Assembly (NCBI GenBank): GCA_028284385.1
Contig: JANQRT010000073.1
Location: 1 to 64,000, forward strand
DNA: 64,000 nucleotides
Source: Opitutaceae bacterium
GTDB lineage: Bacteria; Verrucomicrobiota; Verrucomicrobiia; Opitutales; Opitutaceae
Reading direction: 5' to 3'
Shown here: positions 52,101 to 61,337 of the stretch, piece by piece
Position numbering within the stretch: the stretch's first letter is position 1
Layout of the letters: each line of letters begins with the position of its first letter
Notes under the pieces: model-generated
Told to the model about the DNA's origin: nothing
The model's input: only the letters and a program-made list of their open reading frames with translations
The model's database searches: none
Program-made: the position numbers and the translations under genes

Positions 52101-53957
52101 ATGAAACTGCTTCCAACGCTCAGACTTCTGCCTCTTTTCGTTTTACTCTCCATTCCATCCATAGGGAGATCGGGAGAGGATGCGTCTTTGGAGCTGAAAA
52201 TCATTGCGGACGGAACGATCAATACGATCAAAACGAAATCCGAAAAGCGGATACAAAATGGATCCATCATCTGGGACACGCAGCTTACTAACGCGTCTTC
52301 AGACATAAAGAAGCTCGAGTCCATCCAGGCCACTCTGGCTTTCGAGACACCATTACGATCCGGCACTCGCTATATGACAGGCAGCCATATTATGGCATCG
52401 GAGGTCGTAGATCCTCTTTTCATGCAGAGATACGAAGTCGGAGAGAACTCTGGAAAAGCGGGTAGCCTTATGTATCTCCTCGTGGCGGTCGACCAGAACG
52501 ATTACCGCTTGGTTGGGCTGCTGAGCTGGGACGCCTTCATCTGCGAGTTGTCGATCCAGAATGGGCAGTTCCAGGTTAAAGCGGATGGCGAAAAACGACC
52601 TCTACAGTCAGGCGAAAGCATGCCCTTCGAAAGCCTAGTCTACCTTCAGAGCGAGAACTGGCAGGACTTGCTTCTTCAATACGCGGATCTGCTTGCCGAA
52701 AAATACGATCTAAGAGTCTCCGACAAGGATTGGATCGGCTGGGGTACGTGGGATTACTACACCCGATATTTCTCCCTTCAGGATATCATTGATAATGTTC
52801 AAGGCGCCAAGGAGCTAAACAAGACCCTGAAAAACAAGATCGAACTCATTCAGGTAGACGGTAGCTGGTGGGTCGAACGCGGGGACTATTACGAAACCAA
52901 CGAACGCTTTCCCGACATGGGCCAGGTCATGGACTATATCCGCGACTCGGGATTCGTCGCAGGCCTTCACTTCGATGGATTTCGAGCCTCGGCCAAGGCT
53001 AAGATCGTCGCCGAGCATCCAGAGTATTTCGTCGATCGCGCCCAAAACGCGCAGCAAGGAATCGTCTTCTTCGACTACTCTCACCCAGGAGCCCGAGCCT
53101 ACATTAGCGATGTGATCACCAACGCCAGAGAGAATTGGGGCGCCGAATATTTTAAAGTCGACTTCATGACCCAGGGCATGCTCCCGGAGGGAGAAACCCA
53201 CCTTCCCGTCACGCGCCTAGAACGATTCAATATGGGCCTCGCAACCATGCGAGAAGCCATGGGCGATACCTACTTTCTGGCTTGCAACGCGCTTTTCGGG
53301 AGCGTGCTCGGCTATGTGGAGGCCTGCCGCACCTCCAAGGATATCAAGCCGCAGTATCCTGAGACGCTCCGGAACGTCACCCAAAACGCTAGCGCCTGGT
53401 TTATGCATGACCGGCTTTTCAAAAACGACGTCGACTACCACATCATTCGCTCTCCGGAAGACGAAGACCACACCATTTCCAAATCGCCCGGCAAACACTC
53501 CTCTCTGAATTATCATCAAACCGAGCTCTGGAACAACTTCGTTGTCATTGCTGGAGGACTACGCATCAACAGCGACAAGCTTCCTATTCTCACGAAGCCG
53601 AAAGTGAAAATGCTGCGACGCGCCTTCGATAGTCCTTTCTACACCAGTTGCATCCCTATTGATTTCTGGCAAAGCTTCAAAACGCCTACCGACGCTCCAA
53701 GGCTTTACCTTGCTCGCTCGGATGACGGTTCCAGCGTGGTGGGAGTTTTCAATTGGGACGCTAATCCGGTCACACTTGAATTAAAAGGACTCGGAGAAGG
53801 AACTCGCCTCATCGATCAAGCGAGTAGCGAGACCCTTTATTTGCCCGAAGGAAACGCCATCGTTCATCTACCTGGCTATCACTCGAAGCTTTTAAATTAC
53901 GAAGGCAGTTTGCCCGCTGACCAGCTTAGAAACTCGCTTCGTCTCGATTCAAAATAA
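52101..53957 (+). CDS. alpha-galactosidase-like glycosidase (GH36/GH27 type)
   Basis: The start at 52101 gives MKLLPTLRLLPLFVLLSIPS as signal peptide; another Met lies seven codons before. After an N-terminal beta-sandwich comes a (beta/alpha)8 barrel: WIGWGTWDYYTRYFSLQDII, IELIQVDGSWWVERGDYYETNERFPDMGQVMDYIRDSGFVAGLHFDGF and, with the nucleophile Asp, GAEYFKVDFMTQGML. The C-terminal part has a small beta-domain, VGVFNWDANPVTLELKGLGEG. This is clan GH-D. A galactose or related residue is the expected leaving group. It sits between the GH-A enzyme and a GH28. Confidence 0.82.
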   Translation: MKLLPTLRLLPLFVLLSIPSIGRSGEDASLELKIIADGTINTIKTKSEKRIQNGSIIWDTQLTNASSDIKKLESIQATLAFETPLRSGTRYMTGSHIMASEVVDPLFMQRYEVGENSGKAGSLMYLLVAVDQNDYRLVGLLSWDAFICELSIQNGQFQVKADGEKRPLQSGESMPFESLVYLQSENWQDLLLQYADLLAEKYDLRVSDKDWIGWGTWDYYTRYFSLQDIIDNVQGAKELNKTLKNKIELIQVDGSWWVERGDYYETNERFPDMGQVMDYIRDSGFVAGLHFDGFRASAKAKIVAEHPEYFVDRAQNAQQGIVFFDYSHPGARAYISDVITNARENWGAEYFKVDFMTQGMLPEGETHLPVTRLERFNMGLATMREAMGDTYFLACNALFGSVLGYVEACRTSKDIKPQYPETLRNVTQNASAWFMHDRLFKNDVDYHIIRSPEDEDHTISKSPGKHSSLNYHQTELWNNFVVIAGGLRINSDKLPILTKPKVKMLRRAFDSPFYTSCIPIDFWQSFKTPTDAPRLYLARSDDGSSVVGVFNWDANPVTLELKGLGEGTRLIDQASSETLYLPEGNAIVHLPGYHSKLLNYEGSLPADQLRNSLRLDSK

Positions 53958-53968
53958 GGCCAAAGCCT

Positions 53969-55603
53969 GTGTTTTCGAAAAAAGACAGACCTTCTTGTAG
54001 CAGATCCAACCGGCGTTCAGGTCGTGGCCTGGTCGCCTCTCGAATCTTTGGCCTGATCGGCTTGCTGATTCCCTGGCTTTGCTCCGGAGCGGACTTCGTC
54101 GTAACGGACTACGGCGCCAATCCCGATGGAACCACTCTCAGCACCACTGCATTGCAAAAGGCCATCGACGCCTGTGCCGAAAATGGCGGGGGAAGAGTGG
54201 TTATTCCTCCTGGAAAATTCCTGACTGGAACGCTCTGGCTTCGAGATAACGTAGATTTCCATTTGCAGCCGGGTTCCACCATTCTTGGCACTACGGACAA
54301 CCCCGCCCGCTACACGGATGCGCTCCTCCTGCTTGATAAAGTCACTAATGTGACCATCAGCGGGGACGGTACAATCAACGGACAAGGCTGGCATCAGAAC
54401 TTCAACAATCGAGGCCGCGAAATCAAAGTGAGCCGTCCCGAAATGATCTTCGTTCGGGAATCGAAGCATATTAAAATCACCGGCATCAAACTGCGCGATG
54501 CCGCTCGATGGATCATCCGACTCAAAAAGTCCGAATGGATCACGATCGACAACATCAATATCTATTCCCACAGCAATACCAACAACGACGGCATCGACAT
54601 CGACGCTAGCAATGTAGTCATCTCCAACTCGATTATCGATTGCGACGACGACGCCATTTGCTTTAAGAGCTACACTCCTGGATTCATCGTAGAAAACGTA
54701 TCGATTAGCAATTGCCGCATCGCTAGCAATTGCAACGCCATCAAATTCGGCACCTGGAGCGCAGTCGGCTTTCGCAACATATCGATTTCCAATTGCGTGA
54801 TCACCTCCGCTGCCGAGGACAATGTTCGCACTCCCAAGTGGTACGAACGTATGGAAGGCATCACCCGTCAGCCTACCGTAATCTCCGGCTTGGCTTTGGA
54901 AGTGGTGGACGGCGGTTTCATGGATCAGGTCACTATCACAAACGTATCCATGCAGGGCGTACAAACGCCTATTTTCATTCGTCTGGGAAATCGGGAAGGC
55001 ATCGGCAGCCTAAGCAATGTCATTATTAGCAACATCATCGCTACCAACGAGAGCCGTATCACTAGCTCCATTACGGGCATAAAAGACGCTTTCGTGGAAA
55101 ACGTGTTGATTAAAGATGTCATCTTCCAGAGCAAAGGCACCGCCACACTCGAGCATGCCAGGAAGCCAGTGCCGGAAAAAGATGGCGGCTATCCGGAAAA
55201 CCGCATGTACGGGGATAGCTTGCCTGCCCACGGATTTTACGTCCGCCATGCCAAAGGCATTCATTTGGAAAACCTGCGTCTTAAACTGCGAAATCCTGAC
55301 GCTCGCCCGGCCATCGTTTTCGAAAACGTCCATGACTCTTCCCTGCGCAATATCCAGGCCGATCCGCCTACTGATGGACAACCGCTCTTCCGCTTAACCG
55401 AATCGACCAACATAAGGCTTTCCGATTATCAGAGTATCGAATCTATCGATACGCTACTCTCCATTGAAGGAAAAGACAGCGAAAAAATCGTACTACAAGG
55501 CAATGATCTTCTATTTGTAGACCGGATTTTCGCTCTGTCCAAGGGAGCGAAACGCGAATCGCTTATCCTCCAAGGAAATATCATCCCTCCCCAATCGCCT
55601 TAA
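53969..55603 (+). CDS. exported GH28 polygalacturonase-like protein
   Basis: 544 residues starting at GTG, 11 bases after the previous stop. Signal peptide at about 22-41 (ASRIFGLIGLLIPWLCSGAD). Beta-helix features: VTDYGANPDGTTLSTTALQKAIDACAENGGGRVVIPPGKF, NVDFHLQPGSTILGT, and the catalytic Asp residues in NNDGIDI and CDDDAICFK. A later CNAIKFGTW matches the substrate-binding segment. Unlike the GH28 at 34.4 kb it is exported. It should cut galacturonan or rhamnogalacturonan-type chains in the periplasm or outside. Confidence 0.92.
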   Translation: MFSKKDRPSCSRSNRRSGRGLVASRIFGLIGLLIPWLCSGADFVVTDYGANPDGTTLSTTALQKAIDACAENGGGRVVIPPGKFLTGTLWLRDNVDFHLQPGSTILGTTDNPARYTDALLLLDKVTNVTISGDGTINGQGWHQNFNNRGREIKVSRPEMIFVRESKHIKITGIKLRDAARWIIRLKKSEWITIDNINIYSHSNTNNDGIDIDASNVVISNSIIDCDDDAICFKSYTPGFIVENVSISNCRIASNCNAIKFGTWSAVGFRNISISNCVITSAAEDNVRTPKWYERMEGITRQPTVISGLALEVVDGGFMDQVTITNVSMQGVQTPIFIRLGNREGIGSLSNVIISNIIATNESRITSSITGIKDAFVENVLIKDVIFQSKGTATLEHARKPVPEKDGGYPENRMYGDSLPAHGFYVRHAKGIHLENLRLKLRNPDARPAIVFENVHDSSLRNIQADPPTDGQPLFRLTESTNIRLSDYQSIESIDTLLSIEGKDSEKIVLQGNDLLFVDRIFALSKGAKRESLILQGNIIPPQSP

Positions 55604-55615
55604 CTGCAAACCTTT

Positions 55616-57022
55616 ATGCCATTCATGGATAAATCTTGCCGCAAATCGATACCCTGCCTCCTTAGGCGAATAGTATCCAATTTTTCAATACTTATCGCCA
55701 TAACAGCGATGCCATGGAAAGGCCTAGCCGAAACGCCTAATCTCATCATCATCCTAACCGACGATCAGGGCTACGCCGACGTTGGCTTCAATGGCTCAAC
55801 CGAAATCCCTACTCCACACATCGATCGCATAGCCCACGAAGGGATGAGGTTTACGGACGCCTACGTCACCTACCCGGTTTGCAGTCCTAGCAGGGCAGGC
55901 ATGTTGACGGGTCGCTACCAAGGACACTTCGGCTTTCGCCGCAACCCCACCCTAAATCCAGCCGACCCAATGGCTGGCCTGCCTCTCGAGGAAGACACCA
56001 TAGCGGAAATACTCAGCCAAGTTGGATACCGTTCCGGCATTATCGGCAAGTGGCACCTTGGCACTCATAAGCGACTGCGCCCCAACCAGCACGGCTTCCA
56101 TGAGTTCTTTGGATTCCTCTCAGGAGGTCATCATTATTTTCCCGAAGACATCATTTTCACCGATATCGAATCCGTCACAGGAACCAATGGCTGGTATCGA
56201 ACCAAACTTCTGCGCAATGAGACTCGAGTCGAAATGGACGATTATTTGACTGACGAGCTTTCGGATGAAGCGGTCGCATTCGTCACACGGAATCGCCATC
56301 AGCCATTCTTCCTTTTCCTCTCCTACAACGCTCCTCACACCCCCTTGGAAGCAACGCCCGAGTATCTCGCTCGCTTCTCTCATATTGAGGATGAAAGACG
56401 TCGCATTTACGCCGCTATGATCAGCGCCGTTGACGACGGCGTCGGTCGGCTTCTGACCAAGCTCGATGAACTGAAGCTGGCGGAGAACACGCTCGTCTTT
56501 TTCCTATCCGATAACGGAGGCGCCACCTTTCACGCTGCCGATAACACCCCTTTGCGCGGGCATAAAGGGCAACTGTACGAAGGCGGAGTTCGCGTACCCT
56601 TCGCCGCCCGTTGGCCTGGAAGGATTCCAGCTGGCGTCGATTACAACCAACCAATCAGCTCCATGGATATTCTCGGCACAATCGCCGAGCTTACCGAAGT
56701 CCCCATCTCCCCAGACCGGCCACTGGATGGAGTCAACCTGATGCCTTACTTGACTGGCGAAAAGAAAGGACCTCCTCATGAAGTCCTATTCTGGCACATG
56801 TACGATCGCAACCGCAGCGGCCTGCGAAAAGGATCATTGAAGCTCGTTATACCCGATGATGGAAGTCCTCCCGAGTTGTATGAACTTTCTGATGACATAG
56901 GCGAAGCTCACCCGCTTAACCATGCCGCTTCAGTCAAAAAGGAGCTGCTAGATGAACTAGAAGCATGGAAATCCCAAATGCTGCCCCCGATCTTCGATCC
57001 GCTTGGCACATGGAGCCCTTAA
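55616..57022 (+). CDS. exported type I sulfatase (arylsulfatase family)
   Basis: 468 residues with an N-terminal signal (about 16-38). The active-site signature CSPSRAGMLTGR (Cys89) is of the Cys type that is converted to formylglycine. Metal ligands are in ILTDDQGYADVGF and FFLSDNGGATFH; IIGKWHLG supplies further active-site residues. It is 12 bases after GH28, so the substrate is likely a sulfated, uronate-containing polysaccharide. The maturation enzyme is not obviously in this window: the FGE-fold protein at 25.8 kb lacks the catalytic cysteines. Confidence 0.92.
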   Translation: MPFMDKSCRKSIPCLLRRIVSNFSILIAITAMPWKGLAETPNLIIILTDDQGYADVGFNGSTEIPTPHIDRIAHEGMRFTDAYVTYPVCSPSRAGMLTGRYQGHFGFRRNPTLNPADPMAGLPLEEDTIAEILSQVGYRSGIIGKWHLGTHKRLRPNQHGFHEFFGFLSGGHHYFPEDIIFTDIESVTGTNGWYRTKLLRNETRVEMDDYLTDELSDEAVAFVTRNRHQPFFLFLSYNAPHTPLEATPEYLARFSHIEDERRRIYAAMISAVDDGVGRLLTKLDELKLAENTLVFFLSDNGGATFHAADNTPLRGHKGQLYEGGVRVPFAARWPGRIPAGVDYNQPISSMDILGTIAELTEVPISPDRPLDGVNLMPYLTGEKKGPPHEVLFWHMYDRNRSGLRKGSLKLVIPDDGSPPELYELSDDIGEAHPLNHAASVKKELLDELEAWKSQMLPPIFDPLGTWSP

Positions 57023-58167
57023 TTTCTCGATCAAGAGGATCAATTCAGCCAACCAGGCGTCTGTCCATTGCGATTCAGGTTTCGCTATACACCATCGCAG
57101 CGTTTCTCTCGGCCTGCTCTCAAAGCCCGACTTCCGACAGCAAAAAACCGCCCGCCAATAAACTCTTCGCGGGAGAGACCATCGAATTCGTAATTCCTTA
57201 TAAAGAGGGTGGCGGGAGTGATACTTGGGCCCGTTTCAATGCCGCCTTTCTCTCGCGCCACCTTCCCGGCAATCCCGTTGTAGTGGTTCGCAACATACCA
57301 GGCGGCGGCTCCATAAAGGGCGCGAATCTATACGCCCAACGAGCTAAGCCGAATGGGCTAATGATCCTCGGAACATCGGGTTCCACCCAAATGCCGTATC
57401 TGCTGGACGACCCGAGGGTCAGGTACGACTACGCCGATTGGCAAGTGATCGCCGCCTATCCAACAGGAGGCGTCGTGTATTGCTCGCCCTCGCTTGGCGT
57501 ATCCAAAATAGAGGATCTGAAAAAGGAACTGCCGAAACGACTGATATTCGCAAGTCAAGGCCCCACCTCGCTGGACATAGTGCCCATGCTGGCCTTCGAT
57601 CTACTCGGCTTGGATGTTAAAACGGTATTCGGTTTTCGAGGACGTAGCGCGGGGCGATTGGCTTTCGAGCGGGGCGAGGTCCCCATCGACTACCAAACCT
57701 CGGCTGGCTATCTCAAAAACGTGGTTCCTTTAGTAAGAGAGGGCTCGGCCATTCCCTTGTGGAGCTGGGGAGTCCTAGATGCTGCCGGAACCTTGACTCG
57801 CGATCCGAGCTTCCCCGACTTGCCCCACTTCGGTGAAGTCTACCAATCCCTCCTCGGCAAGGAGACTCAAGGGATCGCCTGGGAATCCTGGCTAGCCCTC
57901 ATGGCAGCCGGCTTTGGCGGCATGAAATTGCTGGTAACGCCAATCGAAACGCCAGAACCGATTCTGCAGGCCTATCGCGACGCTTTCCTGGCCATGCGCG
58001 AGGATCCTGAATACATAGAACGAAAAGAAAAGGCCATTGGCCGGTACAAGCAGGAAGTCGGGACCAAGGCGGAAAGCATATTCAAATTGGCTACCCGCAT
58101 CTCGGCTGACGAGAAGCGCTGGGTAAAAGCCTGGCTGCGCGATCGATATGATCTTAACATCCAATAA
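57010..58167 (+). CDS. TctC-type substrate-binding lipoprotein of a tripartite tricarboxylate transporter
   Basis: I choose the Met at 57010, which overlaps the sulfatase end by 13 bases; a Met 15 codons upstream is possible. The signal ends in the lipobox LSACS. The mature protein has the Bug-family pattern: IEFVIPYKEGGGSDTWARFN, NPVVVVRNIPGGGSIKGANLYAQ and LMILGTSGSTQMPYLLDD. These extracytoplasmic receptors bind carboxylates for TTT carriers. The neighbouring permease confirms this. Overlap with the sulfatase gene suggests co-expression with the glycan enzymes. Confidence 0.88.
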   Translation: MEPLISRSRGSIQPTRRLSIAIQVSLYTIAAFLSACSQSPTSDSKKPPANKLFAGETIEFVIPYKEGGGSDTWARFNAAFLSRHLPGNPVVVVRNIPGGGSIKGANLYAQRAKPNGLMILGTSGSTQMPYLLDDPRVRYDYADWQVIAAYPTGGVVYCSPSLGVSKIEDLKKELPKRLIFASQGPTSLDIVPMLAFDLLGLDVKTVFGFRGRSAGRLAFERGEVPIDYQTSAGYLKNVVPLVREGSAIPLWSWGVLDAAGTLTRDPSFPDLPHFGEVYQSLLGKETQGIAWESWLALMAAGFGGMKLLVTPIETPEPILQAYRDAFLAMREDPEYIERKEKAIGRYKQEVGTKAESIFKLATRISADEKRWVKAWLRDRYDLNIQ

Positions 58168-58221
58168 GATTCTGAAACGGATGCCAGCGGCAGCCGTTCA
58201 CCTGCTGTATCCATAAAACGA

Positions 58222-60180
58222 ATGCTAGACGCGATCCTACAGTCGTTGAACGACCTGCTGACCTTAAACCACGTGGCGCACCTGGTCATGGGAGTCCTAC
58301 TGGGATTGGTCATCGGAATTTTTCCAGGCCTCGGTGGCATCGCGGGGCTTTCCATGCTCTTGCCATTCCTTTATGGAATGGATACCGCCTCGGCTCTGGC
58401 CACGCTGATCGGCTTGGTCGCAGTAATCCCTACTTCCGCTACCTTCACCTCGATCCTGATGGGCATTCCCGGGTCGAGCTCCAGCCAAGCGACCGTCCTT
58501 GATGGCTTTCCACTTGCCAAGAAAGGCCAAGCCTCCCGAGCCCTGGGGGCAGCGTTCATGTCATCCTTGTTCGGGGGATTGTTCGGAGCTCTCATTCTTA
58601 CCTTCTTCGTTCAGATCGCGCGACCGGTAATTCTTGTTTTCGGATCGGCCGAACTCTTCATGCTAGCCATTTTCGGCCTGACCATGGTGGGGTCGCTTTC
58701 GGGACGCAGCTTGGCCAAAGGGATCTTCTCCTGCGGGCTAGGAATGCTGATTGGCGCAATCGGCAGCGCGCCTGCCACAGGGGAATTTCGGCTGATATTC
58801 GGCATCGACTACCTCTACGATGGCATTCCTCTGGTGGTCGTCGCCTTAGGCATTTTCGCTCTTCCTGAAATCGCTGATCTCCTGAGAAAAGACGGCTCCA
58901 TCTCCCAGAAAAGCGACCTAGGGACTGGATTGCAGCAAGGATTTCGGGATGTGATGAAACATCGATGGCTCGCCCTACGGTGTTCCGGACTCGGCACGCT
59001 TATCGGAGCGATTCCCGGAATGGGCGGAAGCGTGGTTGACTGGATCGCTTACGGACACGGCGTCCAATCCACCCGAGACAAATCGAAATTCGGCAAGGGC
59101 GACATTCGGGGAGTGATCGCTCCGGAATCGGCCAACAATGCCAAGGAAGGGGGAGCCTTAGTCCCTACGCTTCTGTTCGGGATTCCTGGCTCAGGCTCGA
59201 TGGCCATATTTCTTGGAGGCATGGTGCTGATCGGCATCGAAGCCGGACCCTCAATGGTGACGACAGAACTCAATCTGACTTACATCGTCATATGGTCCCT
59301 AGCCATAGCGAATCTGCTGGGAGCCGGAATGGCCCTATTCCTAGCCCGCCCAATGGCCAAGCTCACCTCTATTCGCTTCAGCCTTCTCGCCCCCTTCATG
59401 ATTATGGTGATCAGTTTTGCGGCGTATCAAGCAACTCGAGACATGATGGATCTTTGGATGCTCCTGCTCTGCGGAATCTTGGGAATGTTGATGCGACGAT
59501 TCGGCTGGTCGCGCCCTTCCTTCCTGATCGGATTCGTGTTGTCGCAACAAGCCGAATCATACCTCAACATGGCGGTCCAGTTCTATGGATGGGAAATGTT
59601 TCTGCGCCCTGGCGTCATCGCCATCATCATTGTCTCCACCCTCTCGCTATATCTAAGCCGAAAAGGCGTGGTGGATGAACACGCCGAGCAGACTAGTGAA
59701 TGGCAGCCAAACGAAGCGAGCATTCGGGCTCAGAAATGGTTCGCCCTGTTTTTGGTTTCCGTCGCCGGGATCTCGATTTTCGAAGCCTTCCGCCAATCGT
59801 TTCTTGGGGGAGTCTTTCCGTTGGCTATCGCCTTTGCCATACTCCCATCAGGATTTTGGATACTTTGGAATCTCTGGCGCGACGAGCGGAAGAACCCAAT
59901 CGTATTCGACGCGGAAGCGAGGATCGGATCATTGCCAAACCAATCATCGGTTTTCGAAGGAGCCCTATGGATCGCAGGATTGTTTACCGCTTCTTCTCTA
60001 ATCGGATTTCTCCCGGCTACCGCCCTTTTCTTCATCTCCATTCTCGCCATCAAAGCCCGCGTTTCCCGCCTGAAAAACGCAACTCTAACAGCATCGGGCT
60101 TAGGCTTCCTTCTCGTCTTCGCTCATTTTCTCAATCTGGACTACCCAATGGGCATCCTCCTGGAACCTCTTCTTGAATAG
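58222..60180 (+). CDS. TctA-TctB fused permease of tripartite tricarboxylate transporter
   Basis: 652 residues. Residues 1-500 are TctA, with GLVIGIFPGLGGIAGLSMLLPFLYGMD, the mirrored motif IGAIPGMGGSVVDWIAYGHG and LVPTLLFGIPGSGSMAIFLGG. Residues about 510-652 add four hydrophobic segments (KWFALFLVSVAGISIFEA to the C-terminus) in the arrangement of the small subunit TctB, which is missing as a separate gene. So the two membrane subunits seem joined. Preceded by the TctC gene (54 bases) and followed by the PrpF-like gene (four bases). Transports a carboxylate across the inner membrane using a cation gradient. Confidence 0.88.
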   Translation: MLDAILQSLNDLLTLNHVAHLVMGVLLGLVIGIFPGLGGIAGLSMLLPFLYGMDTASALATLIGLVAVIPTSATFTSILMGIPGSSSSQATVLDGFPLAKKGQASRALGAAFMSSLFGGLFGALILTFFVQIARPVILVFGSAELFMLAIFGLTMVGSLSGRSLAKGIFSCGLGMLIGAIGSAPATGEFRLIFGIDYLYDGIPLVVVALGIFALPEIADLLRKDGSISQKSDLGTGLQQGFRDVMKHRWLALRCSGLGTLIGAIPGMGGSVVDWIAYGHGVQSTRDKSKFGKGDIRGVIAPESANNAKEGGALVPTLLFGIPGSGSMAIFLGGMVLIGIEAGPSMVTTELNLTYIVIWSLAIANLLGAGMALFLARPMAKLTSIRFSLLAPFMIMVISFAAYQATRDMMDLWMLLLCGILGMLMRRFGWSRPSFLIGFVLSQQAESYLNMAVQFYGWEMFLRPGVIAIIIVSTLSLYLSRKGVVDEHAEQTSEWQPNEASIRAQKWFALFLVSVAGISIFEAFRQSFLGGVFPLAIAFAILPSGFWILWNLWRDERKNPIVFDAEARIGSLPNQSSVFEGALWIAGLFTASSLIGFLPATALFFISILAIKARVSRLKNATLTASGLGFLLVFAHFLNLDYPMGILLEPLLE

Positions 60181-60184
60181 CCTC

Positions 60185-61267
60185 ATGCCGCAACGAAAAA
60201 TTCCATGCATGCTCATGCGAGGCGGCTCTTCGCGAGGCCCCTACTTCGACTTGCGCGACTTGCCCTCGGACAGCGGCCTTCGCGATCAAGCGCTGCTTCG
60301 CGTCATGGGGTCTCCCGATCTGAGGCAAATCGATGGTCTAGGCGGGGCTGATACGGTCACCAGCAAAGTGGCTATGGTCCGTCCATCGACTCTACCTGGG
60401 GTCGACGTCGATTACCTATTCGCTCAAATTGGAATCAGTAATCCCATTGTGGATACATCTCCGCCCTGTGGTAATATGATGGCAGGGGTGGGCCCCTTCG
60501 CCATCGAACGTGGCATGGTACCCGTCCTTAAAGACGAGACCATGGTCACCATTTTCAATCTGAACACAAAGTCGACGGTCGAGGCCATTGTGCAAACCCC
60601 TAACGGCATAGTCGAATACGAAGGCGATACCCAAATAAGCGGTGTGCCTGGACGCGGCGCCCCCATCGTCATGAATCTTTATAACCAAACAGGGCTGAAA
60701 ACGGGCTCTCTTTTTCCGACTTCCAAGAAACAGGAGACCATCGATCGTTATCCCGTAACTCTAATAGATGCTGGAACGGCCATGCTTTTGCTCTCCGCAA
60801 AAGCTCTTGGTTTAAGCGGAAGAGAAGACGCGACCAGATTCACACCTCATAGTAGACTTATGGATACGATCGAAATCCTGCGTATCGAAGCAGGTCAACG
60901 CATGGGTTTAGGCGACGTCCGAGACCAAGTATTGCCAAAAGTCGCTCTGCTATCACCGTCGATTGCAGGTGGAAACATTCGCTCGCAATACCTGACGCCC
61001 CACGCCTTGCATCCCACCCACGCCGTATCCGGAGCCATAGCCATCGCCACCGCTTTGAAAATACCCGGAACCGTGGCCTCGGAGATAGCGAACCCGAGCG
61101 AGGAGAAGGCAAACGAAATCCGAATCGAACACCCATCCGGCTGGATCGACATTACTTTGGATATCGAATGTCAGCACGGAAAATGGAACATCATCCGAGC
61201 AGGGGCGATTCGCACGGCAAGGAAAATAATGGACGGCTTCGTGTACGTACCAGATAATATAATTTAA
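60185..61267 (+). CDS. PrpF/GalD-family isomerase (4-oxalomesaconate tautomerase-like)
   Basis: 360 residues from the ATG at 60185. Family motifs: PCMLMRGGSSRGPYFDLRDLP, GGADTVTSKVAMV, DTSPPCGNMMAGVGPFAIE with the catalytic Cys, and a second half with VTLIDAGTAMLLLSAKALG. PrpF proteins isomerise methylaconitate, aconitate or oxalomesaconate. Beside a tricarboxylate transporter an aconitate-type imported acid is a reasonable substrate, or a product of uronate or aromatic breakdown. The gene starts four bases after the permease stop; an AT-rich hairpin overlaps its own stop. Confidence 0.85.
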   Translation: MPQRKIPCMLMRGGSSRGPYFDLRDLPSDSGLRDQALLRVMGSPDLRQIDGLGGADTVTSKVAMVRPSTLPGVDVDYLFAQIGISNPIVDTSPPCGNMMAGVGPFAIERGMVPVLKDETMVTIFNLNTKSTVEAIVQTPNGIVEYEGDTQISGVPGRGAPIVMNLYNQTGLKTGSLFPTSKKQETIDRYPVTLIDAGTAMLLLSAKALGLSGREDATRFTPHSRLMDTIEILRIEAGQRMGLGDVRDQVLPKVALLSPSIAGGNIRSQYLTPHALHPTHAVSGAIAIATALKIPGTVASEIANPSEEKANEIRIEHPSGWIDITLDIECQHGKWNIIRAGAIRTARKIMDGFVYVPDNII

Positions 61268-61293
61268 TTGTATTTTATTTTTAAATACAATTA
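61265..61293. terminator. AT-rich hairpin at the PrpF stop codon
   Basis: TAATTGTATTT-TATTTTT-AAATACAATTA is a perfect 11-base inverted repeat that includes the stop codon. It lies between convergent genes. The stem is nearly GC-free, so it is a weak terminator or a protein site. Confidence 0.45.
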
Positions 61294-61337
61294 CAGGCAA
61301 ATACGGCGACCTTCAGCGGCCAAAGAAAAGGCCTGCC

